Below are positions 12,948 to 24,400 of a DNA stretch of 64,000 bases, one piece after another. Both the position numbers and the translations under genes were made by a program. Numbering within the stretch: the stretch's first letter is position 1; each line of letters opens with the position of its first letter. The notes under the pieces were generated by a model. It ran no database searches. It saw only the letters and a program-made list of their open reading frames with translations, and was not told the origin of the DNA. This DNA comes from Spongilla lacustris (Eukaryota; Porifera; Demospongiae; Spongillida; Spongillidae), in contig OX442421.1 in assembly GCA_949361645.1 (NCBI GenBank), positions 2,912,633 to 2,976,632 on the forward strand. Reading direction: 5' to 3'.

Positions 12948-13121
12948 TGTGGCCCATACATGCAAGCAGTAGACAGTGACCTCAGTGAGGCCATGTGCAC
13001 TACATCAGTGTTAGTGTCACTTCCAACCCAGAGATCAGTGGACTGGTGGTTGAGTGCAGGGATTACTCCACAGAGGAAGAGGCTGGATTGTTGGTGGGCA
13101 ATTCCACCATCAATACATTAG
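12948..13121 (+). pseudogene. Ig-like half-domain exon, copy 1
   Basis: First of three related segments (others at 13598 and 27038). It begins at CGPYMQAVDSDLSEA and continues, after a one-base deletion, as VSVTSNPEISGLVVECRDYS and then LLVGNSTINTL. The exon ends at TTAG|GTATAT, a good splice donor. The two cysteines and the GLVVECRD and NSTINTLG wording resemble the C-terminal half of Ig-like domains in large families of sponge cell-surface proteins; that resemblance is from memory, not a search. The frameshift makes this copy a probable pseudoexon. Confidence 0.55.
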
Positions 13122-13327
13122 GTATATATGTATACTTGTATATCGCCGTACTTAGCTGCATGCGTATAGTAAGGCCCACCTTCCTCCGTTGGCGGGGACA
13201 CACCAAAACTACCAGTGACTTGATCGTCAGTGTTAGCAGGGGTTTTGGATGGTGGGCAATCCTGAGAAAGTAAGTAAGTGAGCGTGTGTCCTTGACAGAG
13301 AACCTTTTGACTGGCCAGCCTTCAATC

Positions 13328-13557
13328 ACTGAATAGCTAGCTTTAGCCAATTTTAAAGATAATATTATTGAAAAACTACATATCGTTATTATTACATAAA
13401 TAACCATATATATTAAACTTGCTTGAATGCTTTCAAAAGACCCTATCGCTACACCAAATAATATAAACCCCATATGGCCAATTCCACTATAAGCCAATAG
13501 GCGTTTTATTTTGGTTTGATTGAGTGCTCCAATGGCCCCATAAACTATCGAGCTGTG
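13328..13557 (-). pseudogene. nad2: nuclear insertion of mitochondrial nad2 (NUMT)
   Basis: Read on the minus strand, about 79 codons without a stop match NADH dehydrogenase subunit 2. Highlights are YGAIGALNQTKIKRLLAYSG, then IGHMGFILFGVAIGSF, then ESIQASLIYMVIYVIITICS and FSIILSLKLAKA. These correspond to the conserved core of the ND2 membrane protein of complex I. Only the middle of the gene is present; it lies between two Ig-like exon copies in clearly nuclear sequence. No in-frame TGA occurs, so the mitochondrial code cannot be tested. Open frame and good conservation suggest a fairly recent transfer. A mis-assembled mitochondrial read is possible but unlikely given both flanks. Confidence 0.85.
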
Positions 13558-13597
13558 CAGTTAATCACTTACTGGCTTCATCTCATGTTCTGTTACC

Positions 13598-13752
13598 TGT
13601 GGCCCATACATCCGAGCAGCAGACAGTCACCTCAGTGGGGCCACGTGCACTACCTTGGTGCTCAGCATCACTGCACACCCAGACTTCAGTGAACTGATGG
13701 TGGAGTGCAGGGATTACTGCACAGAGGAACAGACTGGATTGTTGGTGGGCAA
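13598..13752 (+). pseudogene. Ig-like half-domain exon, copy 2
   Basis: The best preserved of the three copies: an open frame reads CGPYIRAADSHLSGATCTT, then LVLSITAHPDFSELMVECRD, then YCTEEQTGLLVG. The 3' end with the expected NSTIN segment and splice donor is missing, because similarity stops at GGGCAA where a hairpin element begins at 13756. It is therefore probably inactivated by insertion or deletion. Family as for copy 1. Confidence 0.55.
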
Positions 13753-13755
13753 ATG

Positions 13756-13893
13756 ACCATGCCAGACGAATTGGACTATCCTGTCTGGAATTGCAATCAA
13801 TTTGCCGTATTCAATTGTCCGTATTCAATTGTCTGATAATTATTATTAAATATTGCAATTCCAGACAGGACAGTCCAACTTGTCTGGCGTGGT
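13756..13893. mobile_element. 138-bp hairpin MITE with 42-bp inverted repeats
   Basis: The left arm 13756-13797 begins ACCATGCCAGACGAATTGGA; the right arm 13852-13893 is its inverted copy with about 38 of 42 positions matching. The 54-bp loop holds two tandem copies of CGTATTCAATTGTC. The size, arm length and lack of coding capacity fit a MITE. I could not define a clear target duplication. It abuts the truncated Ig-like copy 2. Confidence 0.75.
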
Positions 13894-14162
13894 AATTTTT
13901 AAAAATTGATCAGTGGGACCAGGGACAGCCCTACGATGGTGTATGCACACCACTGCTGAGACAACCATTTCAGTAATAGCAGACCATACAAAGCTGCATC
14001 CCTACATGCTCGCTGATGTACGGTAACTCGTACAGCATTACTATGACATTCGAGCCCCACCTCCACCAATCCAAGTACAATGATGATCACGGATCCATCT
14101 AGCATTGTCCCCAGGCCCTATTTTTATATTAAAGTTTAAATTGTTTGACATCTAAATCAATT

Positions 14163-15616
14163 AGGTTCACACTTGTGATATATGTCAGAGGGTCAATCCA
14201 AAGATGAATATTGCCATGCCAGAACTTCATTCTGTGCCTGTAGTCTCTCCATGGTACCACTTAGGTATTGATTTTGTGGGGCCATTTCATACACCTTCAA
14301 AACAAGGAAATCGCTATATACTTACAATAGCTGATTATTTCAGTAAGTTTGTACAAGCAATTCCGTGTAGAACCAAAGAGGCAAACATGTGCATTGATAA
14401 CGATTATGTAATGAGATTTATATTCCGTGATATGTTTTTACAGTTATTTATGAAGTTTGGAATCTCAAAAGTAATAACTACTGATCAAGGCAGTGAATTT
14501 AATAACAAACTTGATTCAGAATTAATGACCCGTCTTAATGTGGACCATCGTCTTACAACACCATATCATCCTCAGATTATTATACTATATATACATGTAT
14601 AATACAACATTACATTTTTTTCAACAGGCAAATGGCCTAGATGAACGGTTCAATCAAACCGTGCAGTAGATGCTAGAAAGAACAGAAGGAATGTTGGGAA
14701 GACTACTTGGAGTGTTGTTTATTTGCATACAATGCATCAAAACATGAGCCTTCAAAATTCACTCCTTTTGAAGTGACGTTTGGACACCAGGCTGTTCTAC
14801 CTATTGATGTACATTATTGTACCAATACTGCAAGTTTGGTACATGATAAGCAGCTAGACGATGATGAAGTTGAAGTAAGAATGCTGCATCAAAAAAAGGT
14901 TTTGGAAGTGGTTAAGATGAACATTGCTGCAGCACAGACGAGACAAAAAGTGCAGTATGATAGAAAGCATTATAATCCTGATGTTTTTGAACCTGGATCC
15001 ATTGTTCTGAAAAAGGACTTTAGGAGAAAAAAGTATGCAGAGGGAAAGCAAGACTTCACATGGCTGGGTCCATACAGAATAGTAAAATCCCTTGGCAGAG
15101 GTCTTTATAGAATTGTGAGTGTTGATGATAGCATCAAAATCATTTCAAGGGTTCATGGTGTACATCTGAAGCAATACCGCACTCCTAAAGTTGATGGTGA
15201 AAATGAGGGTGATGTTGATGATCAAGACAGCAGAGAAGTTGATGGTGACAGTAACGAGGCTACTTTTAGGGACAGCAGAGGATATGATGGGGACAGTAGA
15301 GATGCTGCTGATGGTAGTAGTGAGGTAGTTGAGGGTGACAGCAGTGAGGCTGTTCTAAGAGAGAGTGGCGTGACTGGTGCTAATTGTGGGAGAGAAATAA
15401 AAGGTAAAGAGCTGTTAAAGTCAACTGTTGAACTGAATTTACCACACTAGATGCCTGCATTCGATCCCCTTCTGTGGAAGTTGCCAATGAAGATTATCTA
15501 AACTGGATATATTACTCCCCAGTCTGCAAAGAATGGCAAAAGATCTAATGCTTGGAATAAAGTTTCATAGTGGAAATCGAGATCATGGTCTTAAGCCATC
15601 ATTGATTGGTGTATCA
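14163..15616 (+). pseudogene. Ty3/gypsy-type integrase relic with intron-like gap
   Basis: The sequence after an acceptor-like AATCAATTAG reads HTCDICQRVNPKM (CxxC of the integrase zinc finger). The core follows with GIDFVGPF (first Asp), TTDQGSEF (second Asp) and, after a gap, ANGLDERFNQT (Glu), so all three catalytic residues survive. The gap at 14576-14627 breaks HPQ from ANGLDE and ends in TTTTTTTCAACAG, a strong acceptor, but begins AT instead of GT. Beyond it an in-frame TAG and a frameshift occur, then SKHEPSKFTPFEVTFG and a GPY/F module (FTWLGPYRIVKSLGRGLYRI) near 15050-15110. An acidic Ser/Asp tail follows to 15450. A further frame (KEWQ, then LMLGIKFHSGNRDHGL) resembles the linker that precedes OTU domains in some invertebrate proteins. 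Dead as a gene; once a retrotransposon integrase or an intron-bearing derived gene. Confidence 0.8.
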
Positions 15617-15619
15617 CAG

Positions 15620-15799
15620 GCACCAGAACTGCCACGCTCGTCTGGACCACAGAGGAGGCACTCCCAGGACCCTCCTTCCTGCCAGCCCCCTCGCACACCC
15701 TCCTCCAACACCCCAACAGATGACAGCTTGATGGAGAGCGTCTCCGCCCACAGGGTACCTGTGTACTATTCGTCCACTAGGGATCGCGCCATGTACTGA
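15620..15799 (+). other. possible terminal exon, Pro/Ser-rich
   Basis: After GGTGTATCACAG a GC-richer open stretch of 59 codons reads a Pro/Ser/Arg-rich tail (PQRRHSQDPPSCQPPRTPSS) and ends SSTRDRAMY-stop at 15797-15799. Composition differs from its AT-rich surroundings and resembles a host last exon. No upstream exon could be attached; in the same frame it is continuous with the decayed integrase tail, so chance is possible. Confidence 0.3.
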
Positions 15800-15979
15800 C
15801 CTCACACCACCTAATCATATCAGTATTACTAACTCAATAACAGGCATGTAAACAGTGATGCAATATATGTTCTCTACAAGTGTATATCAACTGATAGGCC
15901 TACCTAACATTGTGATGGAAACATTTCCAACCAAAGATCCATGTGTCATGTCTTCGCATAAACCATTAAAAATAATGCA

Positions 15980-16062
15980 ATGATGTGCAATTTTGAGGTG
16001 GAGCATGAAGCCACACCCACATCCATGACCTCTGCTCTGAGGTATGGCCCACATGCTCCACC
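15980..16062. repeat. short dispersed repeat, copy 1
   Basis: Contains TTGAGGTGGAGCATGAAGCC and following bases, repeated on the same strand at about 28846-28937 with roughly 80 percent identity by eye. Function unknown. Confidence 0.65.
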
Positions 16063-16222
16063 TAAATATCCACTAAACATGGGGGTGCCTGCCCCAGCTG
16101 TATTATGTTCCACATCATCATCGGTGATGTGGTCCCATTTACACTACAAATGCATGTAGCCACAGTGCCAGGACAGAGAGGTGTGTAGAATGCGGTACCA
16201 CAGGAGAAGTCCTGGGCACAAG
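16063..16222 (-). other. Ig-like exon (N-terminal half), minus strand
   Basis: On the minus strand an acceptor (ATCCACCTCAG) leads into an open exon reading CAQDFSCGTAFYTPLCPGTV, then ATCICSVNGTTSPMMMWNII and QLGQAPPCLVD. It ends at TTTAG|GTGGAG, a possible donor. The TPLCPGTVATCIC wording is typical of the first half of Ig-like domains in sponge receptor-like proteins (from memory). It complements the C-terminal half-domain copies at 12948, 13598 and 27038, though on the other strand. Exon of a cell-surface protein, intact or relic; no neighbouring exon identified. Confidence 0.45.
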
Positions 16223-17116
16223 CTGAGGTGGATATTGTGAACAGAGATAACTTAGATGTAGTAGTCTTACCTTGCTGGTAGGTACTAAATACATATAGTG
16301 CTCTTTGAACTGACATATATGTGAGTTCTTAAGAGGCTTGCACGACTATCAAGAAAGAAGAGCTTTAAATAGAGTATCACAGGATAGTGGTGTATGGATG
16401 ATGGCTATATTCGACAATAGTGGTGTATGGTTGATCCTTAGCTTTGCCTCAATCCTTAGCATTTGTATCTCCAATTCCTTGTTCCCTTCATTTTTACACC
16501 ATCATTGCTTACAATCCTATATACCGAGAATGTTAAAAAAAAACCCCGGATTGAATGTAAATGTATATTTGCTTGTCCTGCAAAGATACAAAACGTAAAA
16601 CATTCCATAAGCCTGATATTGTAACAATGTCAATATCACTGAAAAAAGAAATTGTTGATGAGCATACCATGTAGATAGCACGTTCATTGATAGAATGCAT
16701 CCCTGAGTAAGCTGCGCGTTGTTATGTGTGTCGGTTGCTGCATGCAAGGACATTATGGAGAATTAAGTCAATCAGTAGTAATCATTGAATGCACACAAAT
16801 CCATTATCTTAAGGTAAAACCTCGATCATTAATATTAGAACTAATCCAACTGGTTTAGACAAAGTTTAATGCGATAGTCTTTGAGCTTAGCTCGAACACA
16901 ACCCATATTCATTCATTACCATTACCATCTTTCAACACACAACATAATTATCAAGCCTATTATTCATCTACAAGGTGCAAAAAAAAACAGAGATAACCAG
17001 TTAAATAGTTCAGTGAATCTTCAGTGGGCACAACTGAATCTCAATCCCTATCTCTCCCTCCCTCCTCCTCCTCCATTGGACAAAGATTATATGTCTTTCC
17101 CCTTCTATATCTGCAG
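16223..17116. other. AT-rich spacer
   Basis: No recognised gene. A pyrimidine-rich stretch near 17045-17075 precedes the transketolase exons. I could not find the upstream transketolase exon that should encode the N-terminus. Confidence 0.4.
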
Positions 17117-18068
17117 CCATCCTACCTCGAGTGCATCAGCTGCGGAGATCTTAGCTGTGCTGTTCTTCTATGAGCTGCACTACACCAGTAGGTTTGTCCT
17201 CTGGAGAGAGGGCATAGGAGGAAGGTCATGGGGGGAGGAGGGAGGGGGGCATTGTGCCAGGTGAAGGAGGGTTGTTTAAGGAGGTGGAGTCTGAGAGAAG
17301 AGGAGGGGGGTTATATACATGTATGTTCATTTATCTAGGGATAGATACATGTAGCTATTTTGATATTGAATGTCGTCCATATGGGTGTCCATAATTAGTA
17401 TTAACTGAGATATGGTTACCTCCCCCCTCTCCACACAGATGACGTCCCCAAGGATCCGTCCAGTGACAGATTTGTACTCTCCAAGGTAAGCTACATACAC
17501 GTATATGTCTGCACTTCCTGTCATTAAAGTGAAAACATACATGTAGGAGTGGAAACCTGCATACATACTGTTGGCATTTAAAAATTTATTGTGTACATTG
17601 TAGATGTGTGGGTAGTGATGTCACTACCCCCTCACACCCTCACAGGGTCATGCCTGCCCCATCCTGTATGCAGCATGGTGTGAGGCTCATCACCTAAGAA
17701 CATCTGCTCACCCTGCGCAAGGTGGACTCCATCTTAGAGGGACACCCCACACCTGTAAGCACCTCAGCTACCTTCCTCCCTCTCCCTGTTTGCTAAGTAC
17801 ATTTGTGATGGATATTCACTGACCACTTGTGTTCCTCTTACCTCACTCTCGTACTATCATCCCCTCCCTTCCATCCACTCTGTCCTCTCCTCCCTTCCAT
17901 CCACTCTGTCCTCTCCTCCCTTCTCCCTCCCCTCCCTCCTTCGTCCCCTCTTCCCTCTCCCTCCCCATCCCCTTTCTCCTCCAGTGTCGGAACTACGTAG
18001 ATGTGGCCACAGGCTCCCTGGGTCAAGGGATCTGTGTCTCTGCAGATATGGCCTACTGTGGGAAGTAG
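17117..18068 (+). pseudogene. tkt: transketolase gene fragment (four exons)
   Basis: Four exons with consensus splice sites encode the start of the thiamine-diphosphate-binding domain of transketolase (pentose phosphate pathway). Exon 17117-17187 reads HPTSSASAAEILAVLFFYEL. Exon 17439-17485 reads NDVPKDPSSDRFVLSK, joined in phase. Exon 17646-17754 reads GHACPILYAAWCEA, then after a one-base shift LLTLRKVDSILEGHPTP. Exon 17985-18068 reads YVDVATGSLGQGICVSADMA, then YCGK and a stop. The SKGHA and GTGSLGQG-type motifs (here ATGSLGQG) are hallmark cofactor-site segments. Exon 3 is 109 bp where a multiple of three is needed, and the stop follows early, so this looks like a truncated duplicate rather than a working gene. 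N-terminal exon and the rest of the enzyme were not found in the window. Confidence 0.8.
17868..17980. repeat. CT-rich tract inside transketolase intron 3
   Basis: Repeated CTCCCTTCCATCCACTCTGT units and CCCTCC runs. The tract also serves as the polypyrimidine region before exon 4. Confidence 0.8.
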
Positions 18069-18954
18069 CATGAGTGTGTCAGGAGTGATGTGTAGCCTGA
18101 GTGTAGATAGCCGTGCTTTAGCACTGACTGTCAGGAGTGATGTGCTGTCATTCTCTGATCTGTGCTTCCTTTTGCGTTCAGCAATATGCTGTGCATCTAC
18201 ATGTATTTTTATATGTACTGCATGCACTTACATGTACTAATATAATAGTCTACCTTCCTGTTCAAGGTAACTGAATTCATCATCACTCCCTGACATAATA
18301 GGCTCGTCAGGGTCACAACAATAGCTCTCCAGGGCATCATCATCCTTAAGTTCTTATGACACCTTCGCGATTCAACCTTCGCGATTCAACCTTCGCGAGC
18401 GCTTTGCCATTCTCTATCCATTTATGTTGTCATTTGAATGTTATCATAGCAATGTACCATTTGCCTGATGACGCGCATGTAAGCGAGCCTCCGTTTATTA
18501 CTCTGCGGATCATTGGTTGTTTACCTAGTGTGATGGATGTAGTGCAAATTTCACGCTGCAACATGCATTAGACTGTAAGACAGGTGGTTATCCACTAGTT
18601 TTACGCCAGAGATTCTATTAATATACGATAGGTGTATAACTAGCGTAAATTGGTGCTATACATTAGAATATACGCTGGCATAAAACACGTTTGTAGCACA
18701 GTGGGGGGGGAGGTGCCTGTTTACTCTCCGATAACCGCATCAGTGGTTTAATAACCGCTAACGTACCACCGCTAACGTACCACTGTAAACAAGGGGATAG
18801 CCAAGCTAGCATCTTACACTGCGTTCACACTATCATGATAGAACGGTTCCAGAACTGTTCTATCGCAGTAGTATCATATACAGGTGTGTCGCCTCGGGCA
18901 CCCATTAGGCCATTACTCTAGCTAATAGGAGGTCAGAGGGGCGTACCTGTTTAC

Positions 18955-19700
18955 TCTGACATAATTTAAGTACCAAGAGAGGCTACATGTACATGCTGTA
19001 AACAGGCATGGTACCAAAACAAGCTACGCACTGCGAGAAGGCACACTACTAAGGCAAGCTGTATACAAGATGGGGTACCACGACAAGCTATTGCTGTAAT
19101 AAGGCACTGGGTACCAAGTATGATGTAAACAGGCATGGTAGCAAGAGATACTTAACATGCTGCAAGAAATCACACGCTACCTACATACAAGGTACCTTAA
19201 CAAGGCACAAGCTACATGCTTTATGTACCGAGGCAGGCTCAGGTAGGGTAACAAGACACGCTTTCAATGCAAAAACAAGCTACACACTGCATGAAGGTAC
19301 ACTACAAAACCTACAGTGTGTGGAGTTGATGACAGTGGCATGCACAACAGATGACACACCCAAATATGGTGAATAGTCATTGGGGAGGGTAGAATGCATA
19401 ATATAGGAGCATGTACTGTAACAAGGCAGGGCCAACACAAGCTAACAAGGCAAAAAAAAGGTAAGATACGTAGACGAAGCTTAAAGTACTAAGACAGGCT
19501 ACATACTGCAACAAGACAGGGTACCATAAAAACTTAGTTAATAATTTAAGTACCAAGAGAGGCTACATGCTGTAAACAGGCATGGTACCAAGACAAGCTA
19601 CAGGGGTACCAAGACAAGCTATTGCTGTAACAAGGCACTGGATACCAAGTATGATGTAAACAGACATGATACCAAGAGATACTTCACATGCTGCAAGAAG
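18955..19700. repeat. degenerate repeat built on GGTACCAAGACAAGCTA
   Basis: A block beginning TAATTTAAGTACCAAGAGAG at 18962 recurs at 19543 about 580 bp later, and within both the words GGTACCAAGACAAGCTA, CTGTAAACAGGCATGGTA and similar recur many times. This looks like an old, decayed tandem array. Confidence 0.7.
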
Positions 19701-19935
19701 GCACACTACTGTAACAAGCCAAGGTATTTTTACAATGAGTACCTGCTAACAAATGCAAGTGCCATGCACTAACTTTCCTGATTTGAAGGGTGTGTGTGCA
19801 TGTTGTATGTGTGCTCACATTCCATTAGCTTTGCTGGTCATTGTAGGTGCCAGTGGTGGCCTCAGTCCTGGTTGTCTCATCAGCTGGAGGGCCAGCACAA
19901 ACATTAGCACAAAACCTAGTTTTGAATACAATGAC

Positions 19936-20480
19936 AGCGTCTAAAAAAACACACTTGCGCGTTGACAACATGATTGTCTAACACGTGTCACAACTCCAAA
20001 GTACTCACTTTGTCCATCTTTCCCAGGTCTCCATGTCAACGAGTGCGTCCGTGTGAAATGTCTTCATCAAGCGCTAGAGGTCTAGTTTGATTTTATAAAA
20101 GATCGGTTGGCATTAGGGCGTATAGCTTATACACTGGCTGTGCTTCGCTGACGATTGGAATTGGAATAGCTGCGCTGGATCTTCTCACTTCCTTCTGGGG
20201 CTCTAATAAGAATTATAAATTTTGATGCTAAAAAAAAAACACCGATATGCATAATCCGTGTGGACAACAAACATTGTCTTAGACTTTGTACCACTCCTAA
20301 GTGCTTACTTTGCAATATGACGACGCCGGTTTCCATCTTCCCGCTTCATAGCGTCCATGTAAACCGCAGCGTCTGTATGGAACATACTGATCGAAGCGTT
20401 AGTTGCCTTGGTACCGTTGCCTTTTCTACGCCGTACAAACGATCAGGTGGCATTGGCGTGTACTGAAGACCGATTTATAA
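19936..20480. repeat. diverged tandem duplication (about 300 bp unit)
   Basis: The block from the A-run at 19940 to about 20120 resembles that from 20229 to 20480: A-run, ACA-rich part, CTCCTAAGTGCTTACTTTG versus CTCCAAAGTACTCACTTTG, TCCATGT and a final GGCATT. On the minus strand both copies carry a donor-like AAA|GTGAGT or AAA|GTAAGC preceded by a short ATG frame, so paralogous first exons are conceivable; unproven. Confidence 0.45.
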
Positions 20481-21444
20481 AACCTTTAACCTGTATTTAA
20501 TGTATTTAATAGTGGGCTTCTTTCTGTGCTGCGCTCATGAATTTTCATAACGTAACATGCGGAGGTTTTTTAAATGAATTTGCGCTAATTGGAACATATA
20601 TATATAATTTCGCTTACGCTTTCTCTAACTCGGAGTGTTCAATGAAGCTGATTTTCTATATGTAAGTCAGAAAGGTATCCTGATTGTGGCATTTGAACTC
20701 ATTGCGCGCGGTTTTTTTTTTACTACTTCACACATCGTCACTGCGCGACATAGTATCGTATGCAGTAATATGCAGAGTGTGCGCACGCCATGGTATGCAG
20801 ATACATATCCAGACATGCACGTGTGCGGACCAATATACATACTCATACCTAGATATATGAATGTCCAGAGCAGTGTGCAGATGCATATTGTTGGGGCTAG
20901 GTATCGGGTGCGTACCTCACCCATATCGCGAGCGTAGCTCAGCCCGTAAATTGCAATAGCGCGCAATAAATAGGAATAATGGTCGTTTAACCACACCCAT
21001 GAAAACGCATGGGTGTGGCTACTATAATCACCTCGACCGAGTCGCGTACTATTTCGAACTCAAAAGGTTGGATCTATAATCATTGTAAGCTTCTGATATC
21101 TACATATGTGACTATTTCTAGCGGGTGTAGCCTACTCTATTATCTATGATATCGCTGATCGCATGCGTATATCTAGGCCTATAGTAGATACTTTCTTGCC
21201 AACGGTATGTGTAACGATAAAGCACATATCCATTGTGATGGGATGAGCTTGCGTAGTTAGGTCCGTGTTATACATGTATGTGCTATGCTCACGATCTGAT
21301 GTCGTGCCAGCATTTGGTCGGCGGGCTTAATTACTTTGTCCATTGGGTGATGTGTTTTCTCTCTGATGGGATCTGATGAAAGGGCATGTTGGTTAGGTGC
21401 AATGAGCTTGCGCGGTATTAGTGTCTTGGTTTGTAAAGATGTGG

Positions 21445-24400
21445 ATGCTTTCTAACTTCCACCCTGCAAAAATGCCACAGGAGTAGTGATGTTGGCCCTG
21501 CCCCAAACACACCCAGTACATGGGGACCATCATCCACAACACTTCTGCACTCCACTTGTGCGCTGTGTCTTTACCCATGTGGAGATGGCAAGCTTTCTGC
21601 CTCTCAATTCCCCAGTCCACTACTAGCAAAACACACTCTATAGCCACAGTACTCATGACAGCAAGACTGTTGTCATGACACAGTGCTTTGGGGTCACTCA
21701 AAGACTGGTTTGGAGTGTGTTTCCACTACAGTGACACTGTTGGTATCCACCCCCAACCATTTCTATACACAAACCACAATCTTTCCACCCTGCTAAAATG
21801 CCACAGGAGTAGTGATGTTGGCCCTGCCCCAAACACACCCAGTACATGGGGACCATCATCCACAACACTTCTGCACTCCACTTGTGCGCTGTGTCCATAC
21901 CCATGGGGAGACGGCAAGCTTTCTGCCTCTCAAGTCCCCAGTCCACTACCAGCAAAAGACACTCTATAGCCACAGTACTCATGACAGCAAGACTATTGTC
22001 ATGACACAGTGCTTTGGGGTCACTAAAAGACTGGTTTGGAGTGTGTTTCCAGTACAGTGACACTGTTGGTATCCACCCCATTGTACACCCCCAACCATTT
22101 GTAAACACAAACCACAATCTTTCCACCCCACAGGAGTCGTGATGTTGGCCCTGCCCCAAACACACCCAGTACATGGGGACCATCATCCACTATACTTCTG
22201 CACTCCACTTGTGCGCTGTGTCCATACCCATGGGGAGACGGCAAGCTTTCTGCCTCTCAAGTCCCCAGTCCACTACCATCAAAACACACTCTATAGCCAC
22301 AGTACTCATGACAGCAAGACTGTTGTTCATGACACAGTGCTTTGGGGTCACTAAAAGACTGGTTTGGAGTGTGCTTCCTCTACACTGACACTGTTGGTAT
22401 CTACCCCATTGAACACCCCCAACCATTTCAATACACAAACCACAATCTTTCCACCCTGCTAAAATGCCACAGGAGTAGTGATGTTGGCCCTGCCCCAAAC
22501 ACACCCAGTACATGGGGACCATCATCCACAACACTTCTGCACTCCACTTGTGCGCTGTGTCCATACCCATGGGGAGACGGCAAGCTTCCTGCCTCTCAAG
22601 TCCCCAGTCCACTACTAGCAAAACACACTCTATAGCCACAGTACTCATGACAGCAAGACTGTTGTCATGACACAGTGCTTTGGAGTCACTCAAAGACTGG
22701 TTTGGAGTGGTTTCCACTACAGTGACACTGTTGGTATCCACCCCCAACCATTTCTATACACAAACCACAATCTTTCCACCCTGCTAAAATGCCACAGGAG
22801 TAGTGATGTTGGCCCTGCCCCAAACACACCCAGTACATGGGGACCATCATCCACAACACTTCTGCACTCCACATGTGCGCTGTGTCCATACCCATAGGGA
22901 GACGGCAAGCTTTCTGCCTCTCAAGTCCCCAGTCCACTACCAGCAAAATACACTCTATACCCACAGTACTCATGACAGCAAGACTATTGTCATGACACAG
23001 TGCTTTGGGGTCACTAAAAGACTGGTTTGGAGTGTGTTTCCACTACACTGACACTGTTGGTATCCACCCCATTGTACACCCCCAACCATTTGTATACACA
23101 AACCACAATCTTTCCACCCTGCTAAAATGCCACAGGAGTCGTGATGTTGGCCCTGCCCCAAACACACCCAGTACATGGGGACCATCATCCACAACACTTC
23201 TGCACTCCACATGTGCGCTGTGTCCATACCCATGGGGAGACAGCAAGCTTTCTGCCTCTCAAGTCCTCAGTCCACTACCATCAAAGCACACTCTATAGCC
23301 ACAGTACTCATGACAGCAAGACTATTGTCATGACACAGTGCTTTGGGGTCACTAAAAGACTGGTTTGGAGTGTGTTTCCACTACAGTGACACTGTTGGTA
23401 TCCACCCCATTGTACACCCCCAACCATTTGTAAACACAAACCACAATCTTTCCACCCTGCTAAAATGCCACAGGAGTCGTGATGTTGGCCCTGCCCCAAA
23501 CACACCCAGTACATGGGGACCATCATCCACAACACTTCTGCACTCCACTTGTGCGCTGTGTCCATACCCATGGGGAGACGGCAAGCTTTCTGCCTCTCAA
23601 GTCCCCAGTCCACTACCAGCAAAATACACTCTATAGCCACAGTACTCATGACAGCAAGACTATTGTCATGACACAGTGCTTTGGGGTCACTAAAAGACTG
23701 GTTTGGAGTGTGCTTCCTCTACACTGACACTGTTGGTATCTACCCCATTGAACACCCCCAACCATTTCTATACACAAACCACAATCTTTCCACCCTGCTA
23801 AAATGCCACAGGAGTAGTGATGTTGGCACTGCCCCAAACACACCCAGTACATGGGGACCATCATCCACAACACTTCTGCACTCCACATGTGCGCTGTGTC
23901 CATACCCATGGGGAGACGGCAAGCTTTCTGCCTCTCAAGTCCTCAGTCCACTACCATCAAAACACACTCTATAGCCACAGTACTCATGACAGCAAGACTA
24001 TTGTCATGACACAGTGCTTTGGGGTCACTAAAAGACTGGTTTGGAGTGCATGTGTTTCCACTACAGTGACACTGTTGGTATCCACCCCATTGTACACCCC
24101 AACCATTTCTATACACAAACCATAATCTTTCCACCCTGCTAAAATGCCACAGGAGTAGTGATGTTGGCTCTGCCCCAAACACACCCAGTACATGGGGACC
24201 ATCATCCACAACACTTCTGCACTCCACTTGTGCGCTGTGTCCATACCCATGGGGAGACGGCAAGCTTTCTGCCTCTCAAGTCCCCAGTCCACTACTAGCA
24301 AACACACTCTATAGCCACTTTACTCATGACAGCTAGACTATTTTCATGACACAGTGCTTTGGGGTCACTCAAAGATTGGTTTGGAGTGTGTTTCCTCTAC

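Larger units (their letters stand above)
18069..21440. other. unassigned region with internal duplications
   Basis: No gene family is recognised. Repeats listed separately occupy 18960-19700 and 19936-20480. A perfect 11-bp stem hairpin (CCACACCCATG, loop AAAACG) sits at 20991-21018. CCTTCGCGATTCAA is repeated in tandem near 18361-18395. An imperfect inverted pair near 18600/18680 (TTTTACGCCAG and CTGGCATAAAA) may be a small MITE. Confidence 0.4.

Noticed and set aside
18599..18690. Small MITE with TTTTACGCCAG ends
   Set aside because: Arms match only loosely and no duplication of the target is clear.
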